A program made the position numbers and the translations under genes. Below the pieces are notes generated by a model that was given only the letters and a program-made list of their open reading frames with translations, searched no databases and was not told where the DNA came from. Below, piece after piece: positions 53,550-62,220 of a stretch of 64,000 nt of DNA (positions within the stretch are counted from its first letter, which is position 1; the number at the start of each line of letters is the position of its first letter). Source of the DNA: Thermoleptolyngbya sichuanensis A183 (GTDB lineage: Bacteria > Cyanobacteriota > Cyanobacteriia > Elainellales > Elainellaceae); NCBI RefSeq assembly GCF_013177315.1, contig NZ_CP053661.1, positions 3,596,001 through 3,660,000 on the forward strand, read 5' to 3'.

Positions 53550-54742
53550 ACCCACGGATAATAGCCTCTATTCCCTTTGTCTCCATTCCCTTTGTCTCTA
53601 TTCCCTCTCTGAGCCTGCACCCCATGCGCCATTCCACCGAACTCTCAGACTATGCGTTTGAACCGCTGCAACCGACAACGGTGGTGCTGCCCCCTGCTGC
53701 GGTGGACTGGGCAGTGCAGATTTGCCAGCAAGTGTCCCCAGAGCAGCAGTGGATGACGTTTTTGCGGGCGCTGGCGCTGCGGGGGGTGCAGCAGTGGTTG
53801 GAGGACGGCGCTTCAGGCTTGACGCTGACCTACGACCCAGCCCAGCCGCCGGGTTCGGAGGTGCAGGGAACGGTCAACGGGTTTCGCCTCTGCATTGTGC
53901 CCCAGGGAACCCTCAGCGATGGCCAGGTGCCTCTTCCACAACGCACTCTAGAAGATGCCCACACCTTTGCTCATCTATATCTGCTGGTGGAGGTGCGCGA
54001 AGAGGCCGACCAGGTGACGATTCTGGGTGGTCTGCGGCGCGATCGCCTGCTGGCCCAGCAAGACTTGCTCCTTCGACACCCCAACGGCACATCCCTCATT
54101 CCCGTAGCCTGCTTCGACACGGCTCCTGAGGAAATTCTGCTCTATCTCAACTGCCTCAGCCCCGCCCAGTTGGAAACAGGGGGTCAACTGCCCCAAGCCG
54201 CTTCCCCAACCCAGGAGGCGATTAATGTATGGCGCTGGCTGGGCGATCGCCTCGATACGCTAGCCAACACCGTGACCAGTACCCTGACCTGGGCGCTGCT
54301 GCCGCCGCTGGTGATGTCCCCCGCGCTGCGGTCGAGCCACGGCCCGGCGGAAACCCTGGCCACCGTGCTGCGTCAGCTAGAACCGGCTGGGGTGGTGATT
54401 CCCCCCACGGCCAGGGGAGCCTATACAGATTTGCAACGGGCGGGCGTGCCCCTGCGCCTTTGTGCCCTCACCTGGACGCATCTGGAAGGGCCCCAGCCGG
54501 AATGGTGTTTGCTGTTGGTGCTGGGGCCGACCCCCGGTGAGCAGATCTTGCCGGGGACGCGCCTGGTGGTGCGCGATGCCGAAACGATCCTGGCCGATAG
54601 CACCCTCTCTCCGGGTTCAGGCGCAAACCACCTCTATGCCCAGGTCTTTGGCACCTGGGAGGAAGCCTTCAGGGTTTCCGTTACCCTGCCGGATGGGGCG
54701 ACCCTGAGCTGGCCGCCCTTTGTGTTTCATCCCGAAGCATGA
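53546..54742 (+). CDS. DUF1822-family protein
   Basis: 398 residues, a cyanobacteria-specific family of unknown function. Core begins about residue 27: HSTELSDYAFEPLQPTTVVLP. A conserved FLRALALRGVQQWL segment follows, and the C-terminus ends WPPFVFHPEA. The first 25 residues contain a repeated IPFVSIPFVSIPSLS coded by a tandem slippage block; start may be 53546 (coupled) or MRHST at 53624. No membrane segment. Followed after 10 bp by the CHAT-CHASE2 gene. Confidence 0.88.
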   Translation: MNPRIIASIPFVSIPFVSIPSLSLHPMRHSTELSDYAFEPLQPTTVVLPPAAVDWAVQICQQVSPEQQWMTFLRALALRGVQQWLEDGASGLTLTYDPAQPPGSEVQGTVNGFRLCIVPQGTLSDGQVPLPQRTLEDAHTFAHLYLLVEVREEADQVTILGGLRRDRLLAQQDLLLRHPNGTSLIPVACFDTAPEEILLYLNCLSPAQLETGGQLPQAASPTQEAINVWRWLGDRLDTLANTVTSTLTWALLPPLVMSPALRSSHGPAETLATVLRQLEPAGVVIPPTARGAYTDLQRAGVPLRLCALTWTHLEGPQPEWCLLLVLGPTPGEQILPGTRLVVRDAETILADSTLSPGSGANHLYAQVFGTWEEAFRVSVTLPDGATLSWPPFVFHPEA

Positions 54743-54752
54743 GGGGGCAGCA

Positions 54753-57152
54753 ATGGTCTATCGCCTCACCGTCCACAAAATCGACCAAAGCTGTCTGTTT
54801 GACCTGTCTTGGGGCGAGGGGCAGCGGCTCACCGCCAGTGTGGTCTTGCCAGAGGGGCTGCTGTCGCTCTATGCAGCTTGGCAGCGGGCCTACCTGGGCT
54901 ATTACAAGCAGGCATTGCGGGGGCGGGCAGGGGGCGCAGGGCAGGTGGTCGCCCCCGCGATCGACTGGCATAGCCAACTGGTGCAGGCAGAGGCGGGGCT
55001 GTTGTCGGAGTTTCACACCTGGCTGAAACAGGGCGATCTCTACGATTTGCGCCAAGAAGTCGTGGCGGCGGCCCAGGCTCAAGGGGTTGCGGAACTGTTT
55101 CTCACCTGCACGCCGCTGGATCTGGCTCGACTGCCTTGGGAAACCTGGGAACTGGGTGCGCCAGTGCAAATCGTGCGATCGCCCGCCACGATCCGAGCCA
55201 CCACAGCCCACCGACCCACTGGCCGACGCAGCAAGGCCAGGGTGCTGGCAATTTTGGGCGACGAAACAGGGCTGAACTTTAGCGGCGAACGACAGACCCT
55301 CAATGCCCAGCGGCGACTCCTGGAGGTTCAATACCTGGGCTGGCAACCGGGAGAAGACCCCATTGCCTTGAAGCAGCGAGTGTGTGAGGCGATCGCCGAT
55401 CCGCTGGGGTGGGACGTGCTGTTTTTTGCGGGCCACAGCAATGAGGCGGCCCTGGTGGGCGGACAAGTGGCGATCGCCCCCCAAACCACCCTCACCCTCA
55501 AAGACCTGACTCCCTATTTGCAAACCGCCCAGCAGCGGGGACTCCAGTTTGCCCTCTTCAACTCGTGCAGCGGCCTCGACATCGCCCAGGGGCTCATTAA
55601 CCTCGGCCTCAGCCAGGTCGCCATCATGCGAGAGCCGATTCATAACGAAGTCGCCCAGGCGTTTTTGGTGCAACTGCTGCAACGGCTAACCCAGGGGCAC
55701 AACGTGCAGGAGGCGCTGCACGGAGCCTGTCAGAGTCTCCGAGCCGAGCAAAGCCTCACCTATCCCTCGGCCTACCTGGTGCCGTCGCTGTTTCGCCACC
55801 CGACCTCCGTGCCCTATCGCCTGGAACCCCAAGGCTGGCGATCGCGGCTGCGGCGCTGGCGGCCCACCGGGCGCGAAGCCCGGATCGTCGCGGCCCTGGC
55901 GCTGGTGAGCCTGATCCCAACGCTGCCGCCGACGGAATTTCCAGTTTCGCCCCAGGCCTGGCTGCTGGATCGGCGGGTGCTGGCCCAGGCCGTTTATCGG
56001 GACCTCACTGGGCAACTGGGAGACGACGACCCATCCGCCGTGGTGCTGGTGCAGATCGATGGCGAAAGCTTCCGCCAGTGGGATATTTCCACCTACCACC
56101 CAATCAACCGGGCGATGGTGGCTGATATTGTCGCCGCGCTGGTCGATCGAGGTGCGGCCGTCGTGGGCATCGACTACCTGCTCGATTTGGCTCAGCCGGA
56201 GCAGGATGAGCAACTGAACAGGGTTCTGACCGAGGCGATCGCCCAGCAGCAAACCTGGTTTGTGTTTGGCACGGTGCGACAGAACGGCCGCTGGCTGCCG
56301 CCCCATCCCAATGTCATCGATCCAGACCGCGTTCTGTTGGGAGATGCCTGGTTGCCCTGGCGACGGGTGCAGCCCTACCGCCCCCACAGCGATCGCCCCG
56401 GCCCGTTTAGCCACCAGCTTGTTGTGGCCCAACGGCTCCGTCAACGGCGACGCACAGGGACGCTCTTCGGGCCACAGCCCACGCTCCAGGGGCCGCCCCT
56501 AGCTGAGCAGGTTCGCCGCTACCCGCAAACCCACGAGCTGGATCTGTCCCCACGGGCTACGCTGCACCCAATCACCGAGTTGTCCTACGATGCCTGGCAG
56601 CACTGGCTCCAGCCGATTCTTGATTTGTCTCTGCCGCCAGAGCGGGCGTTTACTGCCATCCCTGCCTGGTCGCTGCGTCAGGATGCAGCAGCGTCGCCCG
56701 ACTTTAAGGACGCGATTGTGATCGTGGCCGCAGGGGGCTACGAAGCGGCCGGGCTGGCCCCCGATGGAGCCGACAACCTGGTGCCGCCGCCCGCCCTGCG
56801 CTATTGGCGCGATCGCACGCTGCACCCCGCCACCCACTTCACAGGTGGCGAAGCTCACGCCTACATGACCCACCACCACCTCGCCCATCGGCTGGTCATC
56901 CCCATCCCCGACCTGTGGATGATTCTGCTGGCGGCGGTGGGCGGCAAGGCTCTAAGTCTGTATTTGGGCGATCGCCCCTACCCACGTCGCCTGGTTGCAG
57001 CAGGGCTGGTGGCTGCGACCGCTGGATATGGGCTGCTGTCTCTGCAACTCTACATCAGCGCCGGGGTGCTGCTGCCCTGGCTACTGCCATCCCTGGCGGT
57101 GTGGTGTTATAGTTTACCCAGACTACGGGAGAATACGGATGAACCTCGTTAA
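54753..57152 (+). CDS. CHAT-CHASE2 membrane protein (caspase-like inside, sensor outside)
   Basis: 799 residues from ATG 54753, with GAGGGG upstream. CHAT domain about 100-350: His228 in DVLFFAGHSNEA, Cys272 in LFNSCSGLDIA, the expected dyad. A membrane helix (IVAALALVSLIPTLPP, ~378-393) leads to a CHASE2 domain about 400-690 (AVVLVQIDGESFRQWDISTYHP, cut to QIDGESFRQW; VDRGAAVVGIDYLLD). The C-terminus has three hydrophobic segments (ending LLPSLAVWCYSLPRL). CHASE2 is an extracellular sensory module, so a signal may control the CHAT protease. A 14-bp overlap with the DUF928 gene shows coupling. Confidence 0.92.
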   Translation: MVYRLTVHKIDQSCLFDLSWGEGQRLTASVVLPEGLLSLYAAWQRAYLGYYKQALRGRAGGAGQVVAPAIDWHSQLVQAEAGLLSEFHTWLKQGDLYDLRQEVVAAAQAQGVAELFLTCTPLDLARLPWETWELGAPVQIVRSPATIRATTAHRPTGRRSKARVLAILGDETGLNFSGERQTLNAQRRLLEVQYLGWQPGEDPIALKQRVCEAIADPLGWDVLFFAGHSNEAALVGGQVAIAPQTTLTLKDLTPYLQTAQQRGLQFALFNSCSGLDIAQGLINLGLSQVAIMREPIHNEVAQAFLVQLLQRLTQGHNVQEALHGACQSLRAEQSLTYPSAYLVPSLFRHPTSVPYRLEPQGWRSRLRRWRPTGREARIVAALALVSLIPTLPPTEFPVSPQAWLLDRRVLAQAVYRDLTGQLGDDDPSAVVLVQIDGESFRQWDISTYHPINRAMVADIVAALVDRGAAVVGIDYLLDLAQPEQDEQLNRVLTEAIAQQQTWFVFGTVRQNGRWLPPHPNVIDPDRVLLGDAWLPWRRVQPYRPHSDRPGPFSHQLVVAQRLRQRRRTGTLFGPQPTLQGPPLAEQVRRYPQTHELDLSPRATLHPITELSYDAWQHWLQPILDLSLPPERAFTAIPAWSLRQDAAASPDFKDAIVIVAAGGYEAAGLAPDGADNLVPPPALRYWRDRTLHPATHFTGGEAHAYMTHHHLAHRLVIPIPDLWMILLAAVGGKALSLYLGDRPYPRRLVAAGLVAATAGYGLLSLQLYISAGVLLPWLLPSLAVWCYSLPRLRENTDEPR

Positions 57153-57897
57153 AACCCCAGCAATCCCCCTAAGCCTGTGGGTCGGTCTGTGGGTGGGACT
57201 ATCCGCTCTGTCCCCATCCATCGCCCTAGCAAACCCCACCGACCCCTCCCAAGCAGACTCTCAAGGCGCTGGTTCCTGGCGGCGCTTTGTGGAATTTTTT
57301 CAGCGCGAGCGAGAAGATCGCAGCCGGGGCGAGCCGGGGCTATCCCGCGGCCCCGATGTCCCCCCCGACGACTCCTTTTGCATTGTCACCCCTGGACGGC
57401 GCGAAGTGGTCTGGCACCAGCAGCCGATGTTTGTCATGCAGGGGCAGGTGAATCGAATGCACCTGCGGCCCGCCTGGAAAGACCTGACCCAGCCCGCGCC
57501 CGCCACGCTGGGAACCGATTCGGCAACCCCCAACGCTGATGGCTTCGTGACGACTCGCTTTGGCAATCTGGCGCTGGAACCTGGCGCTGAGTACGAGTGG
57601 CTCTTCTACGACACGCCCGCCGATGACCTGCTCTACCGTTTGCCCTTCTCCATCATGGCAGCCGGAAAAGAGCGGGATCAAATTGCCGCTGATCTGGCCC
57701 AGATGGAAACGGAGTTGGCGCAGCAGGGAGCCAATCGGGAGGCGATCGCCCAGGCCAAGGCCGCCTATTTCCTGGAAAAAGACATGCCCGCCGATGCGCT
57801 GCATGTCCTCTTTGCAGTTGCCAATCCCACGCCAGATTGGGTTGCCCTCCAGTCCGAGGCGATCGCGGCGATTTGCAGTTTTCCCCTGGGGCTATAG
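57139..57897 (+). CDS. DUF928-like exported protein
   Basis: 252 residues, start ATG 57139 inside the end of the CHAT-CHASE2 gene. Signal peptide (LWVGLWVGLSALSPSIALA). A mature charged region, then a beta domain ending about 175 (PDDSFCIVTPGRREVVWHQQPMFVMQG, cut to VTPGRREVVWHQQPMF; EPGAEYEWLFYDTP) and a helical C-terminal half (ERDQIAADLAQMETELAQ). Matches DUF928, which accompanies CHAT/CHASE2 genes in cyanobacteria. It may be the external partner of CHASE2. Confidence 0.85.
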   Translation: MNLVKTPAIPLSLWVGLWVGLSALSPSIALANPTDPSQADSQGAGSWRRFVEFFQREREDRSRGEPGLSRGPDVPPDDSFCIVTPGRREVVWHQQPMFVMQGQVNRMHLRPAWKDLTQPAPATLGTDSATPNADGFVTTRFGNLALEPGAEYEWLFYDTPADDLLYRLPFSIMAAGKERDQIAADLAQMETELAQQGANREAIAQAKAAYFLEKDMPADALHVLFAVANPTPDWVALQSEAIAAICSFPLGL

Positions 57898-57980
57898 GCA
57901 CCACCGGGTGAATCAGTTGCTATTTGCCAGAACTAGAAAGAGCCAGTGTTAACTTGTTAACTAATTTTTCCAACCTGACA

Positions 57981-58496
57981 ATGGCTCGACAACCGATTCC
58001 TACAACCCCGTCCTCCATCATGGGGCGATCGCTACTGGTTGCCTGTGCTGCCCTATCTGTCCTGGGTGCCGCTAGGGAAAGTGCGATCGCCTCCAGCAGC
58101 TCGCAAGCCGATGCCCTGCGCGGCTTCTCGCAAATGCCTGTGCGAGTTATGAAACTCTGTCATTTGGGCAGTCGTGAAGAGCAACTGCAAGCGGCGGTGG
58201 TGCAATACCTCAATCGCCATGACGTTCCGGCTGTCTCTAACCCACGCGGACAACCTGTGGCTACCCCGCGATACGTAATCGCCATTGAATGTACCGACGA
58301 TGGTGGGGCGATTAGTGTCAGAGGCCGTGTGTTTCACAACGTCCAACTCAATGGCCGCACCATTGAAGCCGATATCTACAGCAGGGGGGGAGGATATGGA
58401 TCTCTAGGTTATCGGGTCAGTTACGCTCAGGCCGAACGAGATCTGCTGACAGGTCTGCTAGACACATTCATCCGGGATTGGCGATCGACCCGGTAA
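57981..58496 (+). CDS. Exported protein of unknown function
   Basis: 171 residues from MARQPIPTTPS. Signal-like segment (SLLVACAALSVLGAARESAIAS). Mature part has two cysteines (MKLCHLGS, IECTDDGG) and ends FIRDWRSTR. No family recognised. Starts 83 bp after the DUF928 stop, same strand. A TTG start at 57924 is possible but would precede a poor leader. Confidence 0.7.
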   Translation: MARQPIPTTPSSIMGRSLLVACAALSVLGAARESAIASSSSQADALRGFSQMPVRVMKLCHLGSREEQLQAAVVQYLNRHDVPAVSNPRGQPVATPRYVIAIECTDDGGAISVRGRVFHNVQLNGRTIEADIYSRGGGYGSLGYRVSYAQAERDLLTGLLDTFIRDWRSTR

Positions 58497-58697
58497 AGCA
58501 TTACAGACTGAGGAATTGCGCCCCGTTGCGTTCGTTTCTGCGAACTACCTCGCCTTTCCCCTGTGATGGACACGTTCTTCCTCGTTAGCACGACCGGCCT
58601 TCAAAAAGTGGTCATCGCAAATTGGCTGAATAAGTGCGTCCCATCCAGAACTATGACCCGGCAACTGCAATTCAACCCGTTTATGAGGACTTGCCCC

Positions 58698-59384
58698 ATG
58701 CAGATTTCTCGCGCTCATCGGTGCGCCCTTGCGCTAGGCTTACCTGGCTTGGCTCTCACCTCACTACTGGGAAGCGCACCCAGCCTCGCCGCTGCCCAAC
58801 CCTCAAGCGCAGCCCACGTCGCCGCAGGCAATCCGGCAATCGTAACGAACCCGTTGGAAGCCCCGCAAGCGCTCAATACCACTCATCTACCTGTTCAAAA
58901 TTTTCAGGAGAATCCAGTTTCTACTCACTATCTCCTGTCTCAAACTCCCCGTGAAGTCAATCGCATTAGATTGCAGCAGCAGGCTGAAGCCTACAGACGA
59001 CGGGCAGAGGAACGCAGGCGACGGGCTGAACAGCAGCGGCAACAGGCCCAGGAACGCAGACAGCGGTATGAAGAACGCCAACAGCGCATCGCTGAACAAC
59101 ATCGGCTAGAAGCAGAGCGGCGGCGGCGATATTTTGAAAGTCTTTCTCCAGAACAGCAGCAGGCCTATTTAGCCCAGCAGAGAGCTTTGAGACAGCAAGC
59201 GGATCAGGCTGCTGCCCTCTTCTGGATATGGATACTTTCAAATAGCTTGAGTTCAGGCGGGTCTGGTTCTGCTCCGTCACGTAGTCCTGACTACTATGTG
59301 GTTCCAGACAATCGGCCCGCTCCTCAGCCCGCTCCTGCGCCAGTTGCTCCCATCAGCCCCTTCTATGGCGATCGCCACTGGTAG
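58698..59384 (+). CDS. Exported coiled-coil protein rich in Arg/Glu/Gln
   Basis: 228 residues. GAGGA lies 8 bases before ATG 58698. Signal peptide (ALALGLPGLALTSLLGSAPSLAAA). The middle (EVNRIRLQQQAEAYRRRAEE to the LSPEQQQAYLAQQ) is a long charged coiled coil, then a hydrophobic segment (AALFWIWILSNSL) and a Pro-rich tail ending FYGDRHW. No named family. Frame is open further upstream to 58563, but that part lacks a signal. Confidence 0.7.
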   Translation: MQISRAHRCALALGLPGLALTSLLGSAPSLAAAQPSSAAHVAAGNPAIVTNPLEAPQALNTTHLPVQNFQENPVSTHYLLSQTPREVNRIRLQQQAEAYRRRAEERRRRAEQQRQQAQERRQRYEERQQRIAEQHRLEAERRRRYFESLSPEQQQAYLAQQRALRQQADQAAALFWIWILSNSLSSGGSGSAPSRSPDYYVVPDNRPAPQPAPAPVAPISPFYGDRHW

Positions 59385-59526
59385 CCCTCAATACGCCCCA
59401 GTCTCATAGCACTGGGGCGCTCCACTCAATTCCATAGCGCTGAATAAGTCCAGACCACAGAGAACTAAAAACTTGCAATTAGCCCCCACTTTAGAACTTG
59501 ACTTTAAAACTTGAAGGAAGCCTCCC

Positions 59527-60240
59527 ATGCCATACCCCATCGCTCGTTACCTTATTCGCGCTAGTCATACTCGCAAACTGCAACTCCCCAGCCTGATTCT
59601 CGCTTCACTCCTCAGCGCTTCTCCCAGCCTTGCCGCAACTCAAGTCCGTGGAGTCACCATCCCTGGCGAATCTAGCCCAGTGTTGACGGCTAACATTTTC
59701 CGGCGCATTCGTGAAACCGTTCGAGATGTTACAGATACGATCAATACAATTGACTCATCCTTCCCGCGAAGCAACAGGGGCGATCGCAGCAACCCATCTC
59801 CCCAAGCCCAGCCTGCCCCGCAGCCCCAGTCCGCCCCACCCAGCGCGAACTCTGCCCCTTCTGCGCCTCCCGCGTCTCGCCCTGCTCCGGCTTCGAGCGA
59901 TATCCAGGTGGTTCATCGAGATAATGCACCCAGTCGCTGTCAAGCTCAAGGCAATACCCTGCTCAGATGTGAAGCCTTTCAAATCGCAAGGGTTCACTCT
60001 GAAGGCGCTCTGGTCTTTAGCTACTACTTTAATGGCAGTCCCTTTTCGTTTGTCACTGATGCCGCTTCTGAATTTCGCTTGGATCATGCCTCAAGCTATC
60101 GTGTTGTGGGGCTGATGTATGGTGGCGAAACAAGAGAGATACGTGGCTCCTGCGGTGTCACTCTCATCGGTGGTCAATATCGAGGAGCCATCTGCCAAGC
60201 CGAGAACGGTATAGAGTTTACGTATCTCAACCGCAATTAA
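59527..60240 (+). CDS. Exported protein of unknown function
   Basis: 237 residues. Shine-Dalgarno GAAGGAA about 8 bases before ATG. Signal peptide (LPSLILASLLSASPSLAAT). Pro/Ala-rich linker about residues 90-125 (QAQPAPQPQSAPPSANSAP), then a C-terminal globular region with paired Cys (SRCQAQGNTLLRCEAFQ; GSCGVTLIGGQYRGAICQAENG). Not recognised. Part of a row of small exported genes after DUF928. Confidence 0.72.
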   Translation: MPYPIARYLIRASHTRKLQLPSLILASLLSASPSLAATQVRGVTIPGESSPVLTANIFRRIRETVRDVTDTINTIDSSFPRSNRGDRSNPSPQAQPAPQPQSAPPSANSAPSAPPASRPAPASSDIQVVHRDNAPSRCQAQGNTLLRCEAFQIARVHSEGALVFSYYFNGSPFSFVTDAASEFRLDHASSYRVVGLMYGGETREIRGSCGVTLIGGQYRGAICQAENGIEFTYLNRN

Positions 60241-60270
60241 TCGCCCTTATTCGCCGCCAGGAAACGCTCT

Positions 60271-61281
60271 ATGCCACCCATTTTTAAGTGCTTGAAACTC
60301 TGGGGCGGTTCAATCGCTGCTGCTCTCAGGCTGCTCGTTGGCATCGGTCTGTCTTTGGCTCTGTGCCCCAGCCCCGCGTGGGCCAACGGCGGCAGCGCCC
60401 TGCTGTGGACAGGTCTGATTCACTTGGTGGTCGGCAACCTGGTGATTGCTTATCTAGAAGCGGGGCTACTCTCCTGGTGGTTTGGCACTCCCAGGGGGCG
60501 ATCGCTCTGGGTGCTGCTGGCTGCGAACTACGCCTCGGCCTGGGCGGGGGCGCTGCTGCTGGCAAATCGCCTGTCGCAGTATCCTGGACTGACGATTGCG
60601 AATGTGCAGGTCTGGCTGGCGATCGCCTCCTTACTCGCTTTCTTACTCACTCTGGTCATCGAGTATCCCTTCTTCTGGCTCCTGCTGCGGCAGCGCAAGC
60701 GGCCTATCCAGACAGCGCTCAAGGCGACCCTGCTAATCCACGGCCTCAGCTACCTACTCCTGTTTGGCTGGTACAGCTTCAACAGCCAGACCAGCCTAAT
60801 CAGCCAAACACGAGTCGTTCCCGTAGCCCAACTCCCGCCCAGCCCCGCCTACACCCTGCACTACCTCAGTCCCGATGGCGCTCAGGCGCTAAGACTGACC
60901 TCAGGCGAAACAGAACCCATCGCCATCGATCGCGCTGCCTTTGATGCCCTCAGCCCCGAACCCCAATCCCGCTTTGGCCCCGTGCCCAAACTCGCTGCAC
61001 ACACGGACTGGGATTACTACACCCACGTCTTTTCGGCAGGTGGTCTGCTCGGTATCAACCGCGCCACCCAAGCACGCCAGCACTTTGCCCTAGAAACGCC
61101 TTTTGCAGTTTGGGCAATCAGCCACGCCACCCACCTGCCGGACGATTGGCTGGTCTTTCAGCTTGACCGCGACCAAATCTGCCTGCTGCACCCTGCCAGC
61201 CAGCGCATTGCCCTGATCGCCCGTGGCAAAGACCCTGTGGTGACGCTCTCTGACCCTGCTGAATCGGTTAACCGCCCCTAG
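60271..61281 (+). CDS. Membrane protein of unknown function
   Basis: 336 residues, starts 30 bp after the previous stop. Four or five hydrophobic segments in the first 180 residues (LVGIGLSLALCPSPAWANGG; LVVGNLVIAYLEAGLLSWWF; LAIASLLAFLLTLVIEYPFFWLLL), then a soluble C-terminal domain (about 190-336) with TLHYLSPDGAQALRLTSGET. Not recognised. Likely co-transcribed with its neighbours. Confidence 0.75.
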   Translation: MPPIFKCLKLWGGSIAAALRLLVGIGLSLALCPSPAWANGGSALLWTGLIHLVVGNLVIAYLEAGLLSWWFGTPRGRSLWVLLAANYASAWAGALLLANRLSQYPGLTIANVQVWLAIASLLAFLLTLVIEYPFFWLLLRQRKRPIQTALKATLLIHGLSYLLLFGWYSFNSQTSLISQTRVVPVAQLPPSPAYTLHYLSPDGAQALRLTSGETEPIAIDRAAFDALSPEPQSRFGPVPKLAAHTDWDYYTHVFSAGGLLGINRATQARQHFALETPFAVWAISHATHLPDDWLVFQLDRDQICLLHPASQRIALIARGKDPVVTLSDPAESVNRP

Positions 61282-61382
61282 AACTAAGTCTGGAAAAAGC
61301 TCCTATCCCACACCTAGTCTGCGTCAAAATCTTGCTCCCTGCCCACGATATTCTTGCCCACAGTATCCAGTGGATGCCGACT

Positions 61383-61961
61383 ATGTTCCTCACAATTCAG
61401 AAAACGATGATGAAGTCTGCCTTGGTTTGGTCTGTTTTGCTGGGAGTCTCGGCGGTGCTGTCAGAGCCTTTGCGGGCGATCGCCCAAACTTCCCCATTGC
61501 TTATCGCTCAAAGCGCAGGTCGTCAGCCCATCGACTTTGCCGCCAACGCTGATTTGTGCAGCGGGCAGGTGGTCAACAATGGGCAAATCTGCGTAACCAA
61601 CCTGCCTACCAGCCAGCGTCCTGGACAACGGTTAGCCATGATGGGCTACATTTACACCGACCCCAACATTTTCACGCGCACCGTGACGACCATCCGAGTT
61701 GTCGAGATGGAATCCAACCCAGCAAACCTGGTCTACTCCGTCTTTGTGGACGACAGAACCCTGCCAAACCAGTTCAACCCCGACGGGTTTGACCGCCCTC
61801 TCCTATTTTTCGGTATCCGCAATGATGGGTCAGTCGCCATCAACCTCGACTACGGGGAGTATCCTCCCCAGTTCGATAAACGAGAAGAAGCCAATCGTCT
61901 GCTAAACCTGCACCAACCCGCGATCCAGCAGTTAATCAGCGCCCTAATCCAAACCCGATAA
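61383..61961 (+). CDS. Exported protein of unknown function
   Basis: 192 residues from MFLTIQKTMM. Signal peptide (MKSALVWSVLLGVSAVLSEPLRAIAQ). The mature part has one Cys pair (ADLCSGQVVNNGQICVTN) and ends LISALIQTR. Not recognised. Starts 101 bp after the preceding stop; last gene before the right IS. A longer frame starts with TTG at 61332. Confidence 0.7.
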   Translation: MFLTIQKTMMKSALVWSVLLGVSAVLSEPLRAIAQTSPLLIAQSAGRQPIDFAANADLCSGQVVNNGQICVTNLPTSQRPGQRLAMMGYIYTDPNIFTRTVTTIRVVEMESNPANLVYSVFVDDRTLPNQFNPDGFDRPLLFFGIRNDGSVAINLDYGEYPPQFDKREEANRLLNLHQPAIQQLISALIQTR

Positions 61962-62220
61962 CTTAACCTCCAGAGCAGCCCCTTGTGCCGATCCAAAACA
62001 CCCCAGCGAGTTTGCCCAGTCCAATCTCTGGGTTTCTTGTCCAGTGTGTTTTAACCGGAAGCAGTACTATACTCTTCCGATCAAACTTTGAGGCATCTGG
62101 AGCATCTGGCGGCGAGGCGGCCGTCATTCAGCATCCACAAGCTCAGAAGCGCTAGCCCCCTGCACAGAGCCGCAGTGGATAAGCAGCGCCCCAATCAGAA
62201 TCGCTGAGGATACTTACAGA

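Noticed and set aside
54681-55682. Open frame of about 333 codons opposite the CHAT-CHASE2 gene
   Set aside because: Reverse shadow with no domain and no start signal.
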